This document shows, in pieces, positions 51,560-61,752 of a stretch of 64,000 nt of DNA. Source of the DNA: Cyclobacterium amurskyense (lineage in GTDB: Bacteria > Bacteroidota > Bacteroidia > Cytophagales > Cyclobacteriaceae); contig NZ_CP012040.1 in assembly GCF_001050135.1 (NCBI RefSeq), positions 3,135,001 through 3,199,000 on the forward strand, in the 5' to 3' direction. Each line of letters begins with the position of its first letter. Position 1 is the first letter of the stretch. The position numbers were made by a program, and so were the translations under genes. Below the pieces are notes generated by a model. That model was not told the DNA's origin, made no database searches, and saw nothing but the letters and a program-made list of their open reading frames with translations.

Positions 51560-52949
51560 TCTCTTTTATCCATTTTTCAATTGGTTTTACCAAACGATCA
51601 ATATCTCCAGCACCAATAGTCACCAAAACCTCTGGTGTATGTTGATCCAAATGGGACAATAATTCATCTTTTGAAACCACCCATTTATTTGTACTAGTGA
51701 TTTTAGGAAGCAACATCTCGGAAGTAATACCAGCTATAGGCTGCTCTCGAGCAGGGTATATGTCTAGCAAAATAACCGAATCAGCCAAGGACAAGCTTTC
51801 TGAAAAGCCGCTGGCAAAATCTCTTGTACGCGTAAATAAATGAGGCTGAAATACCGCGGTAATTTTCTTGTCAGGATACATGGCCTTTACCGATTGTAAA
51901 AAGGCTTTGATCTCCTCTGGGTGATGCGCATAATCGTCAATGTAGGTTATGCGCTCACTATTGTATATTTTTTCAAATCTTCTCTTTACACCTTTATAGG
52001 TGGCTATTCCATCTATTATTGCCTCTTTTGAAAGCCCATAATGAACGGCTACAGCCACTGCAGCTAGCGCGTTTTCTATATTGTGGAAGCCGGGAACTTC
52101 CAATACTAAACCATCGATTCGCTGATCCTCTGCTACATAGTCAAAGGAAAATGAGTTGGTGCCAACCTTGATGTTGTCAGCATGAATATTCCCAGAGTTT
52201 AAGCCATACTGGTAAATTTTTGAGCTCCCAATTTCCTTGTTCCTGACCTTCTCATAGGCGTTTTGATGAATAATCAATTTTCCTATTGGATTGGTGAGCT
52301 TAATGAATGCCGCAAAACCCGATATTAATTGTTCGGCGTCTCCGTAAATATCCAAATGATCAGGATCTATGCTGGTAACTATGCTCAAGTCTGGGTGTAA
52401 TTGGAGAAAAGAACGATCAAATTCATCGGCTTCTACCACCACCACAGGGGCCTCGGTACTTCCTTCGTCATGAAGGATAAGGTTGTTTTTATAATTTTGG
52501 GTAAGGCCTCCTAAAAACGCAGCGGTATTGTGTCCAGCATGTTTTAGCAAATGAGCTACCATGGAAGAAGTAGTGGTTTTACCGTGCGTGCCTGCTATTG
52601 CAACAGACTCCATGTTTCGGGTAATTAACCCCAATACTGCGGCCCTTTTTTTGATAGCAAAATCATTTGCTTCAAAATACTTGTACAAAACACTAGTCTG
52701 AGGTACGGCAGGGGTCCATACGATTAATTTGTCCGACCCGGAATTCTTAAATGGCTCAGGAATGTGGCTACTCTCATCCACATAACTTATTTGCATTCCT
52801 TCTGACTCGAGGGCTTCGGTCAATGGTGAAGGCGTTTTGTCATATCCATATACAGGAACACCAATATGATTGAACCACCTGGCGATGGCACTCATGCCAA
52901 TGCCACCTATACCTAGAAAATAGACGCTATGTAAGTTTTTTAAATTCAT
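51549..52949 (-). CDS. murC: UDP-N-acetylmuramate--L-alanine ligase
   Basis: A 466-residue Mur ligase adding L-alanine to UDP-MurNAc in the cytoplasm. The N-terminal UDP-binding block is 'FLGIGGIGMSAIARWF' (about residues 11-26), the ATP loop is 'AGTHGKTTTSSMVAHL' (about 119-134), 'SIDPDHLDIYGD' follows at about 193-204 and 'YIDDYAHHPEEI' at about 316-327; these are MurC markers. It overlaps murG by 4 bp and ftsQ by 11 bp, so translation is coupled. Confidence 0.97.
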   Translation of the reverse strand: MNLKNLHSVYFLGIGGIGMSAIARWFNHIGVPVYGYDKTPSPLTEALESEGMQISYVDESSHIPEPFKNSGSDKLIVWTPAVPQTSVLYKYFEANDFAIKKRAAVLGLITRNMESVAIAGTHGKTTTSSMVAHLLKHAGHNTAAFLGGLTQNYKNNLILHDEGSTEAPVVVVEADEFDRSFLQLHPDLSIVTSIDPDHLDIYGDAEQLISGFAAFIKLTNPIGKLIIHQNAYEKVRNKEIGSSKIYQYGLNSGNIHADNIKVGTNSFSFDYVAEDQRIDGLVLEVPGFHNIENALAAVAVAVHYGLSKEAIIDGIATYKGVKRRFEKIYNSERITYIDDYAHHPEEIKAFLQSVKAMYPDKKITAVFQPHLFTRTRDFASGFSESLSLADSVILLDIYPAREQPIAGITSEMLLPKITSTNKWVVSKDELLSHLDQHTPEVLVTIGAGDIDRLVKPIEKWIKENEK

Positions 52950-54058
52950 TGTATCAATTCTTCCATTACTTTTACAATATCCTTAGCCGCCTCAGGCTTG
53001 GCCAGCTTTTTTATTGCCATTGACAATTCATTTCGTTTAGCCTGGTCAGTAAGCAAGGAATGTACCATGGGTCCTAATTGTTCTATGGCTTCCCCATCTT
53101 TAAGTATCAATGCCGCTTTTTGCGAAACATAGGCCATGGCATTTTTAGTTTGGTGGTCTTCGGCCACATTAGGAGAAGGAATAAAGATCACAGGTTTTCC
53201 TACCAGGCTTAATTCCGAAACCGATAATGCTCCGGAGCGGGATATTACTATATCTGCTGCAGCATAGGCAAGGTCCATGTCTTTGATAAACTCCAAAGGG
53301 TAGATCCCTTTGACAGCAGATGCTTTTACTTGCGCGATGGTCTTCTCATAATAGAACTTTCCTGTTTGCCATAAAACCTGATACCCTTTGGACTCAAAAT
53401 CTGCCATTGTGTGGAGAAGAGCCTGATTGAGTGTTCTGGCTCCCAAGCTTCCTCCGATGGAGAGGATTACTGGGGCTTTAGGGTCAAGTCCAAAATGGGA
53501 CAAAGCCATTGCTTTTTTATCTTCAATCGAGAGAATGTCCTTTCTAACCGGGTTACCGGTGTACTTGATTTTATCTCCCGGAAAATATCGATCCATGTCA
53601 GGATAAGCCACACAGATGGCATTTGCATTTTTTGCCAATAATTTATTTGTCAAACCAGCATAGCTGTTTTGTTCTTGTATTAAAGTTGGCAATCCTTTAC
53701 GCTGAGCAGCAAATAGGACTGGTCCACTTGCATATCCTCCGACACCAACCACCAAGTGTGGGTCAAAATTTTTGATCAATTTTTTGGCTTTTTGGAGGCT
53801 GTCCAGCAACTTAAAAGGAAAGCTTAGATTTTCAAGTGTAAGTTTTCTTTTTAATCCTGCAATTTTTAATCCTTCTATTTTGTAGCCGGCTTCTGGAACC
53901 TTTTGCATTTCCATTTTACCTTCAGCACCTACAAAAAGCACTTCACTTTCTGGATACTTTTCGTTCCAAGCTTTAGCGATAGCAATGGCAGGGTAGATAT
54001 GTCCACCAGTGCCTCCACCACTAATAATGATTCGATATGTTTCTCCAGTATTATTCAA
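52946..54058 (-). CDS. murG: UDP-GlcNAc--undecaprenyl-PP-MurNAc-pentapeptide transferase
   Basis: A 370-residue GT28 glycosyltransferase producing lipid II at the inner face of the membrane. The N-terminal 'IISGGGTGGHIYPAIAIA' (about residues 10-27), the second glycine loop 'VVGVGGYASGPVLFAA' (about 102-117), 'PVILSIGGSLGARTLN' (about 195-210) and the donor-binding 'ADIVISRSGALSVSEL' (about 270-285) are standard MurG motifs. It lies 4 bp after ftsW and overlaps murC by 4 bp. Confidence 0.97.
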   Translation of the reverse strand: MNNTGETYRIIISGGGTGGHIYPAIAIAKAWNEKYPESEVLFVGAEGKMEMQKVPEAGYKIEGLKIAGLKRKLTLENLSFPFKLLDSLQKAKKLIKNFDPHLVVGVGGYASGPVLFAAQRKGLPTLIQEQNSYAGLTNKLLAKNANAICVAYPDMDRYFPGDKIKYTGNPVRKDILSIEDKKAMALSHFGLDPKAPVILSIGGSLGARTLNQALLHTMADFESKGYQVLWQTGKFYYEKTIAQVKASAVKGIYPLEFIKDMDLAYAAADIVISRSGALSVSELSLVGKPVIFIPSPNVAEDHQTKNAMAYVSQKAALILKDGEAIEQLGPMVHSLLTDQAKRNELSMAIKKLAKPEAAKDIVKVMEELIQ

Positions 54059-54062
54059 TTTA

Positions 54063-55232
54063 TTAAGCTACTTTAACTTTTCTATTGATTGATTTTTGTT
54101 CATTTACAAAGGCATCTTCATGATCCCCTCTACTAATACTTAAAATAATTCCCAAGGATATTCCTGTGAATATTAGGGAGGTCCCCCCCATACTTACCAT
54201 GGGTAAGGGGAGTCCTGTGATGGGAACCATTCCAACGGCTACGCCCATATTTATCATGGCTTGTATTACCAGCGAAAAACTTAATCCTGCTGATAATAAT
54301 CCGCCAAAGGGTCGGGTGGATATTGCGACCACCCGCATGCCTCGGTAGAGTAATGCCAGGTAGAGAAATAAAACAAATCCTCCGCCGATCATACCATATT
54401 CTTCTACGATGATCGCAAAAATGAAATCGGAATAGGGGTGAGGAAGAATATTCCTTTGTTCACTATTTCCCGGCCCTTTTCCAGTAATGCCTCCTGTAGC
54501 AATAGCGATATAGGAATGCTTGGCCTGAAAAGAGATTGCAGCAGGATCATCGTCAAAAAACTTTTCAATTCTTGCAAAGAAAACACCACCCCTTTGTCCC
54601 ATCAATATGGCGGTAGAAAGCACCAATGCCCCTACCATGCCTACCACCAATAGGTATTTTAAAGGCACTCGACCAATAAACATAAGTAACAAGCAGGTCG
54701 CAAGTAGCATGACTGCCGTGGACATATTTGCCATGGCAATCAACAAGCAGATAATTCCAATCCAGATAATAATGGGTATAAATGTTCCTTTAATATCTGT
54801 AATCTTTCTTTGCCTTTTTGCCAGCATGCCTGCTACTGCAGATATAAGTGCCAGCTTAGCCAAATCAGAAGGTTGGAAAGCCTGGTTTATAATTGGGACA
54901 GTCAGCCACCTATTGGCTTCATTGATGGTAGATCCAAACAGGTAGGTGATCATAAGTAAAGGCACACTTACCCAAAGTGCAAATAGACTTAGTTTGGAAA
55001 AGTATTTGTAAGGAATATTGTGAACCGCCCACATTACAACCAAACTGGCAAGGATCAAGGCACTGTGCTTAAATAGATAAATTTCAGTGTTGCCACCCAT
55101 TTTTCTATAAGCAAGAGAACCTGTGGCTGAATAAACAGCCAGGATACTGATAAGCGACAATAGAAGGACTATTCCCCAAATAATTAGGTCGCCTTTTAAA
55201 TTGTCTTCCAGCCAGGTTTTTACTTTTGTCAT
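54063..55232 (-). CDS. ftsW: SEDS glycosyltransferase FtsW
   Basis: A 389-residue polytopic membrane protein with about ten helices, the SEDS-family peptidoglycan polymerase of the divisome. Typical blocks are 'ANRWLTVPIINQAFQPSDLAKLALI' (about 105-130), the extracellular loop 'FQAKHSYIAIATGGITGKGPGNSEQRNILPHPYSDFIFAIIVEEYG' region (about 234-280) with the conserved 'HSYIA..GG..G.G.G.S' and 'SDFIF' parts, and 'VGMVPITGLPLPMVSMGGTSLI' (about 336-357). It works with the neighbouring FtsI transpeptidase. It shares one base with murD and is 4 bp before murG. Confidence 0.95.
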   Translation of the reverse strand: MTKVKTWLEDNLKGDLIIWGIVLLLSLISILAVYSATGSLAYRKMGGNTEIYLFKHSALILASLVVMWAVHNIPYKYFSKLSLFALWVSVPLLMITYLFGSTINEANRWLTVPIINQAFQPSDLAKLALISAVAGMLAKRQRKITDIKGTFIPIIIWIGIICLLIAMANMSTAVMLLATCLLLMFIGRVPLKYLLVVGMVGALVLSTAILMGQRGGVFFARIEKFFDDDPAAISFQAKHSYIAIATGGITGKGPGNSEQRNILPHPYSDFIFAIIVEEYGMIGGGFVLFLYLALLYRGMRVVAISTRPFGGLLSAGLSFSLVIQAMINMGVAVGMVPITGLPLPMVSMGGTSLIFTGISLGIILSISRGDHEDAFVNEQKSINRKVKVA

Positions 55233-56578
55233 TAATTTATATCCTTTAAACTTATTACAGCCTCTTTGAATTGATCTCCTCTGTCTTCGTAGTTTTTGAA
55301 TAAATCAAAACTTGCGCAAGCAGGGGATAATAAGGCCACATCTCCTGGCTTTCCATGCGCTAATGCCAATTGTACGGCTTCCTTAATGTCTTCCGTAGTT
55401 AGAATGACTGGGATTTTTCCTGAGAAAGCCATTTTCAATTTTTCATTTTCCTTACCTAAGCAAATGAGCAACTTGACATGATCTATTACTTTGTCATACA
55501 GTAAACTGTAATCATTCCCTTTATCCACTCCTCCAGCTATCCAAATCAACGGTTCCTTAAAAGCACTAAGCGCAAAGGCTGTTGCATCTACATTGGTGCC
55601 TTTACTGTCATTGATAAACTTGATGTTATTGACATCTGCCACATGTTCCATTCTATGGGCTGCATTAACAAAGCTTTTAAGTGCCGGGCCTACTTCACTT
55701 GTAGGAACTCCAGCCAATGCAGTAGCTAAGGTGGCAGCTAGGGAGTTGATTAAATTATGTTCCCCTTGAAGGACCATTTCACTGATCGGCCAACTCCAGT
55801 TTGCATCTTTCAATTCAAGATTTAGTTCTTTATTAGAAACATAAGCTCTTGTTTTAGCTTGTTTATTCAGTGCTATAGGGGCAAGGGTAGGTTTGCCTTT
55901 CATTCCTACCATGGCCTTTATGATGTTCTGATCAGGTTCGTGGAAGACCAAACAGTCCTCTTCATTCATGTTGTCAGTAAGTTTCATTTTGGCTGCGGCA
56001 TATTTCTCGAGCTCATAATGATACCGATCCAAATGATCTGGGGTAATGTTTAATAAAACCGCGATCTTTGGTTTTAAATCTACAAATCCTTCGATTTGGA
56101 AACTGCTAACTTCCAAAACCCACCAGCTGTAATCCTTCTCTACCAACTGTAAAGCCCAACTTTGACCTACATTTCCACCTATGCCCACATCCATTCCTGC
56201 ACTTTTCATCAGGTGGTAAATCAGTAAGGTAGTGGTGGTTTTTCCATTGGTTCCGGTGATTGCGATTACCTTTCCTTTAGAAAACCTGTTGGCAAATTCT
56301 AACTCATCTATGACTTCTATTCCAGCTTCTAATAATTGTACAACCAGTGGAGCTTCAAATGAAATCCCAGGTGATTTTATGATGGTTTGAGCATCCAAAA
56401 GAAGTGGTAAACTGTGTTTCCCTTCTTCAAATGCAATGTTTTTATCTAGAAAGACCCTTTTTCTCTTCTCATTAATCTTTCCCGCATCAGACACAAAAAC
56501 CCTGTGCCCATGCTTATGGGCTAACAAAGCAGCGCCAAAGCCACTTTCTCCGGATCCTAAAATTACAGTCTTCTGCAT
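55232..56578 (-). CDS. murD: UDP-N-acetylmuramoylalanine--D-glutamate ligase
   Basis: A 448-residue Mur ligase adding D-glutamate. The N-terminal 'ILGSGESGFGAALLAHKHG' (about residues 6-24), the ATP loop 'AITGTNGKTTTTLLIYHL' (about 105-122), 'LNITPDHLDRYHYELEKYAAAKMKL' (about 176-200) and 'FINDSKGTNVDATAFALSAF' (about 316-335) match MurD. It starts 1 bp upstream boundary-to-boundary from mraY and overlaps ftsW by one base. Confidence 0.97.
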   Translation of the reverse strand: MQKTVILGSGESGFGAALLAHKHGHRVFVSDAGKINEKRKRVFLDKNIAFEEGKHSLPLLLDAQTIIKSPGISFEAPLVVQLLEAGIEVIDELEFANRFSKGKVIAITGTNGKTTTTLLIYHLMKSAGMDVGIGGNVGQSWALQLVEKDYSWWVLEVSSFQIEGFVDLKPKIAVLLNITPDHLDRYHYELEKYAAAKMKLTDNMNEEDCLVFHEPDQNIIKAMVGMKGKPTLAPIALNKQAKTRAYVSNKELNLELKDANWSWPISEMVLQGEHNLINSLAATLATALAGVPTSEVGPALKSFVNAAHRMEHVADVNNIKFINDSKGTNVDATAFALSAFKEPLIWIAGGVDKGNDYSLLYDKVIDHVKLLICLGKENEKLKMAFSGKIPVILTTEDIKEAVQLALAHGKPGDVALLSPACASFDLFKNYEDRGDQFKEAVISLKDIN

Positions 56579-57790
56579 TTACCTTAATTTTAATGTTGCC
56601 AAGGCCATAATGGCAAACAAGATTCCTAAAATCCAAAAGCGTACAGTAATTTTTGCTTCTGGAATATTTTTTTTCTGATAATGGTGGTGTAGAGGAGACA
56701 TCAGGAATATCCTTCTTCCTTCACCGTATTTTTTCTTGGTGTACTTAAAATAGCTTACCTGAAAAATGACAGACAGCAGTTCGATTAAGAAAATCCCACA
56801 TAAAATGGGGAGCAATAATTCTTTCCTTAGGGTAAGGGATAGTACGGCGATTACTCCACCTATCATCAAACTCCCTGTGTCTCCCATAAACACTTGAGCA
56901 GGGTAGGAATTGTACCATAAAAACCCAACGCAAGCCCCCACAAAAGCCGAGCAGAAAATCACCAACTCACCTGAGTTAGGGATAAACATTACATTTAAAT
57001 ATTGGGAGAAAATGACGTTCCCGCTGATGTAGGCATAAATGGCAATAGTTAGGCCAATGATTGCGGAAGTTCCTGCCGCAAGCCCATCAATTCCATCTGT
57101 AATATTGGCCCCATTAGAAACAGCAGTAACTACAAATATTACCAATAGTATATAGAGAAAAGGGGTGAAGTTTTCCCCTAAAAAACCAAAAACAACATCA
57201 TAATTAAGCTCATTGTTTTTGAGGAAGGGAATCGTTGTTTTCATGGACTTTACATCCTCAAAGGTGGGTGTAGCCACCAATCCTTCTTCAATGGATACGC
57301 TATCGTGAAATTCTCTTACTACTACATCTTCATGGAAGTAAAGGGTGGTTCCGACGATGATACCAATCCCAACTTGACCAACAATTTTAAATTTTCCAGC
57401 TAACCCTTCTTTATTCTTTCTGAACACTTTAATGTAATCATCCAAAAAGCCGATGGCACCCAACCATAGTGTGGTTACCAGCAAAAGAATGATGTAAATA
57501 TTATAAATATTAGCAAAAAGAAGGGTAGGGATTACTATTGCAGCCATGATCATTACACCGCCCATTGTAGGAGTGCCTTTTTTCTCCACTTGTCCCTGAA
57601 GGCCTAGTTCTCTTACCGTTTCTCCAATAGATTTTTTTCTGATCCAATCGATAATGGTTTTACCCAAAGTGATAGTGATCAATAAGGAAAACAAGGAAGC
57701 CATGCCTGCCCTGAAGGAAATATACTTAAATACTCCAGCTCCAGGGAAATCAAATGTTTGGTCGATATAGTCAAAAAGGTGGTACAGCAT
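56579..57790 (-). CDS. mraY: Phospho-N-acetylmuramoyl-pentapeptide-transferase
   Basis: A 403-residue polytopic enzyme forming lipid I from UDP-MurNAc-pentapeptide and undecaprenyl phosphate. Signature blocks are 'KKGTPTMGGVMIM' (about residues 71-83), 'GFLDDYIKVFRKNKEGL' (about 115-131) with the catalytic aspartates, 'NGANITDGIDGLAAGTSAI' (about 230-248) and the 'MSPLHHHYQKK' loop (about 365-375). It is about 40 residues longer than E. coli MraY because of an insertion near residues 155-205 (VVREFHDSVSIEEG onward), as is common in Bacteroidota. Confidence 0.97.
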   Translation of the reverse strand: MLYHLFDYIDQTFDFPGAGVFKYISFRAGMASLFSLLITITLGKTIIDWIRKKSIGETVRELGLQGQVEKKGTPTMGGVMIMAAIVIPTLLFANIYNIYIILLLVTTLWLGAIGFLDDYIKVFRKNKEGLAGKFKIVGQVGIGIIVGTTLYFHEDVVVREFHDSVSIEEGLVATPTFEDVKSMKTTIPFLKNNELNYDVVFGFLGENFTPFLYILLVIFVVTAVSNGANITDGIDGLAAGTSAIIGLTIAIYAYISGNVIFSQYLNVMFIPNSGELVIFCSAFVGACVGFLWYNSYPAQVFMGDTGSLMIGGVIAVLSLTLRKELLLPILCGIFLIELLSVIFQVSYFKYTKKKYGEGRRIFLMSPLHHHYQKKNIPEAKITVRFWILGILFAIMALATLKLR

Positions 57791-57791
57791 C

Positions 57792-59258
57792 TTAATCCTT
57801 AGATAAAAGCTTTAAAAGTTCACTTACAATTTTTTTGTCATCAAAAGGGTGTTTTACTCCTTTTATTTCTTGGTATTTCTCATGGCCTTTTCCTGCGATA
57901 AGTACAATGTCACCAGGTTTGCAAAGGTGGCAAGCTGTAGTTATTGCAGATTTTCTATCCTCCATTGAAATGATTTTTCTTTGGTCTATTGGGCTGAGAC
58001 CTTCTTCCATATCCTTAATGATGGATATAGGGTCCTCTTCTCTTGGATTGTCAGATGTTAGAATGACCTTATTGCTGAACTTACAGGCAATTTTAGCCAT
58101 CATGGGCCGTTTGGTTTTGTCTCTGTTGCCACCGCAGCCTACCACAGTAACCAAAGTTTCTGTTCCGGTACGAAGTTTTTGGATGGTTTTTAAAACGTTT
58201 TCCAAAGCATCAGGGGTATGGGCATAATCGATTATGGCAGTGATACCACCTTGAACCAGAATGTCAAATCTCCCTTCTGCTCCTTTTAGCAGTGATAACT
58301 GTCTCAATACTTCTTCCTCATTCTCCCCTAGGAGTTGGGCAATGCCCAATACACCAAGAAGGTTGTAAGCATTGAATTCTCCAGTAAGTCTGAACCATAC
58401 GGATTTCCCACCAAGGTCCATCTCAAGACCTTGTATGGAGTTGTCGATAATTCGGGCCTTAAAGTCTGCAGGATACTTTAAGGCAAAAGTGTAGTGTTTG
58501 GCTTTGGTGTTCTGAAGCATTACAAGGCCCCTTTTGTCATCGGCATTGACCAATGCAAAAGCCTCTTTGGGTAATTCGTCAAACAGTTTTTTCTTCGCCT
58601 TTATGTAATGGTCAAAGTCACCATGATAATCCAAATGATCATGAGATAAATTCGTAAACAGAGCCCCTGTAAATTTCAACCCTGCCGTTCTTTCTTGGAT
58701 TATGGCATGAGAACTGGCTTCCATAAAACAATGGGTACAGCCTGCTTCAAGCATCTTGACCAGCAGTTTATTAATTGAAATGGAATCAGGGGTAGTATGA
58801 CTTGCAGGAATTATTTCCTCCTTGATTTTATTTTCAACTGTCGATAATAGCCCTGTGGAATAACCCAGTTCTGTATACAATTGATGCAATAAGGTTACGG
58901 TGGTGGTTTTTCCATTTGTACCTGTTACCGCAACAATCTTAATTTTTTCTGATGGGTTCCCGTAAAAATTGGCGGCCATCAATCCCATAGCTTTAGGAGC
59001 GTTTACTACCTGAACGTAGGTGATCCCTTCTACCAGGTCTTCTGGTAAATGTTCACATACTATCGCCATAGCACCTTTAGTTATGGCTTTCTCAATATAA
59101 GCGTGTCCATCCACTTGCGTGCCAGCAATGGCAATAAACACAGCACCTTCATTGACTTCTCTACTGTCAAATGTAAGTTGACTGATGTCTACCTCCATAT
59201 TTCCTTTGGTAGAAACCAATGAAACTTTGTACAATATGTCCTTTAACTGTTGGCTCAA
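57792..59258 (-). CDS. murE: UDP-MurNAc-L-Ala-D-Glu--2,6-diaminopimelate ligase
   Basis: A 488-residue Mur ligase. The ATP loop is 'AVTGTNGKTTTVTLLHQL' (about residues 110-127), with 'NLSHDHLDYHGDFDHYIKAKKKLF' at about 205-228 and 'IIDYAHTPDALENVL' following. The substrate-selecting motif reads DNPREEDP (about residues 408-415), the DNPR form of meso-diaminopimelate-specific MurE, rather than the lysine form. The cell wall is thus predicted to be of the mDAP type. It overlaps ftsI by 4 bp and is 1 bp before mraY. Confidence 0.97.
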   Translation of the reverse strand: MSQQLKDILYKVSLVSTKGNMEVDISQLTFDSREVNEGAVFIAIAGTQVDGHAYIEKAITKGAMAIVCEHLPEDLVEGITYVQVVNAPKAMGLMAANFYGNPSEKIKIVAVTGTNGKTTTVTLLHQLYTELGYSTGLLSTVENKIKEEIIPASHTTPDSISINKLLVKMLEAGCTHCFMEASSHAIIQERTAGLKFTGALFTNLSHDHLDYHGDFDHYIKAKKKLFDELPKEAFALVNADDKRGLVMLQNTKAKHYTFALKYPADFKARIIDNSIQGLEMDLGGKSVWFRLTGEFNAYNLLGVLGIAQLLGENEEEVLRQLSLLKGAEGRFDILVQGGITAIIDYAHTPDALENVLKTIQKLRTGTETLVTVVGCGGNRDKTKRPMMAKIACKFSNKVILTSDNPREEDPISIIKDMEEGLSPIDQRKIISMEDRKSAITTACHLCKPGDIVLIAGKGHEKYQEIKGVKHPFDDKKIVSELLKLLSKD

Positions 59259-61363
59259 CTCAAAGATAATTTAATGATTTGTTCATTTTTATAGCTTGTT
59301 CCTTTAGATAAGGATTGGGAACTTACCCTTCCAGATCCTGAGAATTCCACTCTAAATCCTTTGTTCTCTAATATATAAATGGCATCTCTTAAGGTCATGC
59401 CCGTAACATCTGGCACCACAGGTTTTTCAACAGCATTTCCTACCCACTGTATGGATTTATTGGAAACCCTGGATTGAACCCATGTTTCATTTCCTGCATA
59501 ATGATTGGAGATGCCCATGCTATTACATATCATTTGCAACTCTTCAGCTTTTCCCGCTCTTATGTAAGGGAACTCATCGTTATTGACACGTTGAAATTCA
59601 CTTTTCTCTGTTTCTTTCCGTTGTATGCTCATGTCCTGGGCATAAATTTTATCAGCAATCTCTTTAAATACAGGAGCTGAGATATCCCCACCATAGGCAT
59701 TGAATCCATTGGGGCTGTCAATTACCACTATGGCACTGTATTTCGGTTGATCCGCTGGAAAATATCCTGCGAAAGAGGTATAATACTTCTGTGTGTATTT
59801 CCCGTTAATTAATTTTTGCGCAGTACCTGTTTTACCAGCAATAGCATAGGTATCGGTAGAAATATTTCTGGCAGTACCTTTTTCTACTACTCCTTGAAGT
59901 AAATCCTGGAGTTGGCGGATAGTTTTTGTAGAAGCAATGTTTTTTACTAAAATTTCTGTTTTGAACCTTTCCTCGATGGTATTTCCTCTTGAGATTTGCT
60001 GTACAATCATGGGCTTCACCATGGTGCCTCCATTTGCGATGGCATTGTAAAAGGCCAATGTTTGTAATGGAGTAATCTTTAATTCATAACCAATAGACAT
60101 CCATGGTAAAGTTGTGCCATACCAGTTTTTGTCATCAGGATGCTTGAAGTAAGGAATGCCTTCACCTTTTAACTGAAATCCTAGAGGTTTGTCTAGCTTC
60201 GCTTTTTCAATGTAATCGATGAATCGCTGAGGTTGGTGTCCAAAATGTTCATCTACTAATTTTGAGATGCCGACATTTGAGGATTTTTCGAAAACATCCC
60301 GAATAGAAAGCATGCCATAACCTCCATGTTTGGCATCCCTCATGTACCTGTCATAAAATTTATAACTTCCGTTTCCAGTATCTATACTGTCATTTAAATT
60401 GATCTTACCTTCTTCAAGTAATGCCATCATGGAGAGCAATTTGAAAGTAGATCCAGGTTCTGTCAAGCCTTGTTCACCCACGGCATAATTATAGTATTCA
60501 CCGTAGCCATAGGAGTTCTTGTTTTTTTCTAGATTGGCAATAGCTTTGATATGACCTGTCGCTACCTCCATCACAATCACTGATCCAAAAGCTGCATCTT
60601 TGTTGATCAATTGCCTTAATAAAACAGATTCAGCTACATCTTGTATGTTAACATCCAATGTAGTGACGATGTCAAATCCATCAGTAGGTTTGATGTCATC
60701 AGCATCGTGCAAGGGCTTCCAGCTACCTCCCACGATTTTCTGAAATAAGGCTTCACCATTTCTTCCCTGCAGGTATTCATTAAAGCTGTATTCCAAACCT
60801 GCACCATATTGGTCCTCATTTAAAAAACCGACTGTTCTTCCTGCTAAATTTTTAAATGGGCGATATCTTTTATCAATTTTCTCGAAAATCACACCACCTC
60901 CCATTCTTCCTTTTTTGAAGATGGGCCATTGAGACATTATCATTTTTTCTTGATAATTAATTTGTCTCCTATTTAATATTAAGTATTTCTTCTCTTGATT
61001 TCTGGCGTCCAGAATCATCCTTTTGTATGCGTTGGCAGATCTATCTTTATAAAAATTAGCAAGGTTTTGAGATAGTGAATCCACACTAGCTTTCCAATAA
61101 GGGCTCTTATCAATAGAAGGGTCTATGGCTACTCTATAAAAAGGTAGACTTGTAGCCAATAGGCTTCCATCTGTACCATAGATGTTTCCTCTGGTAGCTT
61201 TTACTGGTCGGTATTGTAGGTTAATGTCTTCGGATAACTGGCGCCATCTATCACCATCAACCATTTGAATAAAGCCTATTCTATAAAAAATAGAACAGGC
61301 AATAAGGGTTACTGCCAAAAAGGAAAGCCTTACACGGAGCAATATGGATTTTTTTATATTCAC
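59255..61363 (-). CDS. ftsI: Division-specific transpeptidase FtsI (class B PBP) with PASTA domain
   Basis: A 702-residue membrane-anchored penicillin-binding protein. There is one N-terminal membrane helix (about 12-30), a pedestal domain starting 'RPVKATRGNIYGTDGSLLA' (about 52-70) and a transpeptidase domain with S305-TF-K308 (SxxK), S361-S-N363 (SxN) and K511-T-G513 (KTG). A C-terminal PASTA domain (about 645-702) reads 'VPDVTGMTLRDAIYILENKG'. It cross-links septal peptidoglycan with FtsW. The single PASTA domain is usual for Bacteroidota FtsI. It overlaps ftsL and murE by 4 bp each. Confidence 0.96.
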   Translation of the reverse strand: MNIKKSILLRVRLSFLAVTLIACSIFYRIGFIQMVDGDRWRQLSEDINLQYRPVKATRGNIYGTDGSLLATSLPFYRVAIDPSIDKSPYWKASVDSLSQNLANFYKDRSANAYKRMILDARNQEKKYLILNRRQINYQEKMIMSQWPIFKKGRMGGGVIFEKIDKRYRPFKNLAGRTVGFLNEDQYGAGLEYSFNEYLQGRNGEALFQKIVGGSWKPLHDADDIKPTDGFDIVTTLDVNIQDVAESVLLRQLINKDAAFGSVIVMEVATGHIKAIANLEKNKNSYGYGEYYNYAVGEQGLTEPGSTFKLLSMMALLEEGKINLNDSIDTGNGSYKFYDRYMRDAKHGGYGMLSIRDVFEKSSNVGISKLVDEHFGHQPQRFIDYIEKAKLDKPLGFQLKGEGIPYFKHPDDKNWYGTTLPWMSIGYELKITPLQTLAFYNAIANGGTMVKPMIVQQISRGNTIEERFKTEILVKNIASTKTIRQLQDLLQGVVEKGTARNISTDTYAIAGKTGTAQKLINGKYTQKYYTSFAGYFPADQPKYSAIVVIDSPNGFNAYGGDISAPVFKEIADKIYAQDMSIQRKETEKSEFQRVNNDEFPYIRAGKAEELQMICNSMGISNHYAGNETWVQSRVSNKSIQWVGNAVEKPVVPDVTGMTLRDAIYILENKGFRVEFSGSGRVSSQSLSKGTSYKNEQIIKLSLS

Positions 61364-61752
61364 TTTTCCAATACTATTTTCTGTGGGGGTTCCTCTATTT
61401 CAATGATGCCCAAAGGCTGAATTTTTTTTGCTACTTCAGATTGCTTACTTGCATACATGTATTCTGCTTCTAGGGTGGTTACATCTGCACGCAGATCTTC
61501 CACCTCCTGTTGAAGCTTGTCGATTTTTCTAATTGTATTCTCAGCTTTATAGTTGCTCCATATGTATACCATGGCTAAAAATGAAGCGTACAAAAGAGGG
61601 AGAACCAATTTGATTGGTACATTTTCGCCTACAAGTGCGCTTACATCCATTTTTCGCTCTATGAAAGCAAATGGATTAAACCTGGATTTTTTTTGATCCC
61701 GGGATGATTTGATCGGTTTCTTATTTTTAAATGTGTTTACTCCCATGATCAA
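61360..61752 (-). CDS. ftsL: FtsL-like divisome protein
   Basis: A 130-residue bitopic protein. A long basic N-terminal cytoplasmic part (about 1-46) is followed by one membrane helix (about 48-66, 'LVLPLLYASFLAMVYIW') and then a periplasmic coiled coil ('IRKIDKLQQEVEDLRADVTTLEAEYMYASKQSEVAKKIQ', about 75-113). Sequence similarity among FtsL proteins is low; the call rests on topology, length and its position between rsmH and ftsI. It overlaps both by 4 bp. Confidence 0.88.
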   Translation of the reverse strand: MIMGVNTFKNKKPIKSSRDQKKSRFNPFAFIERKMDVSALVGENVPIKLVLPLLYASFLAMVYIWSNYKAENTIRKIDKLQQEVEDLRADVTTLEAEYMYASKQSEVAKKIQPLGIIEIEEPPQKIVLEK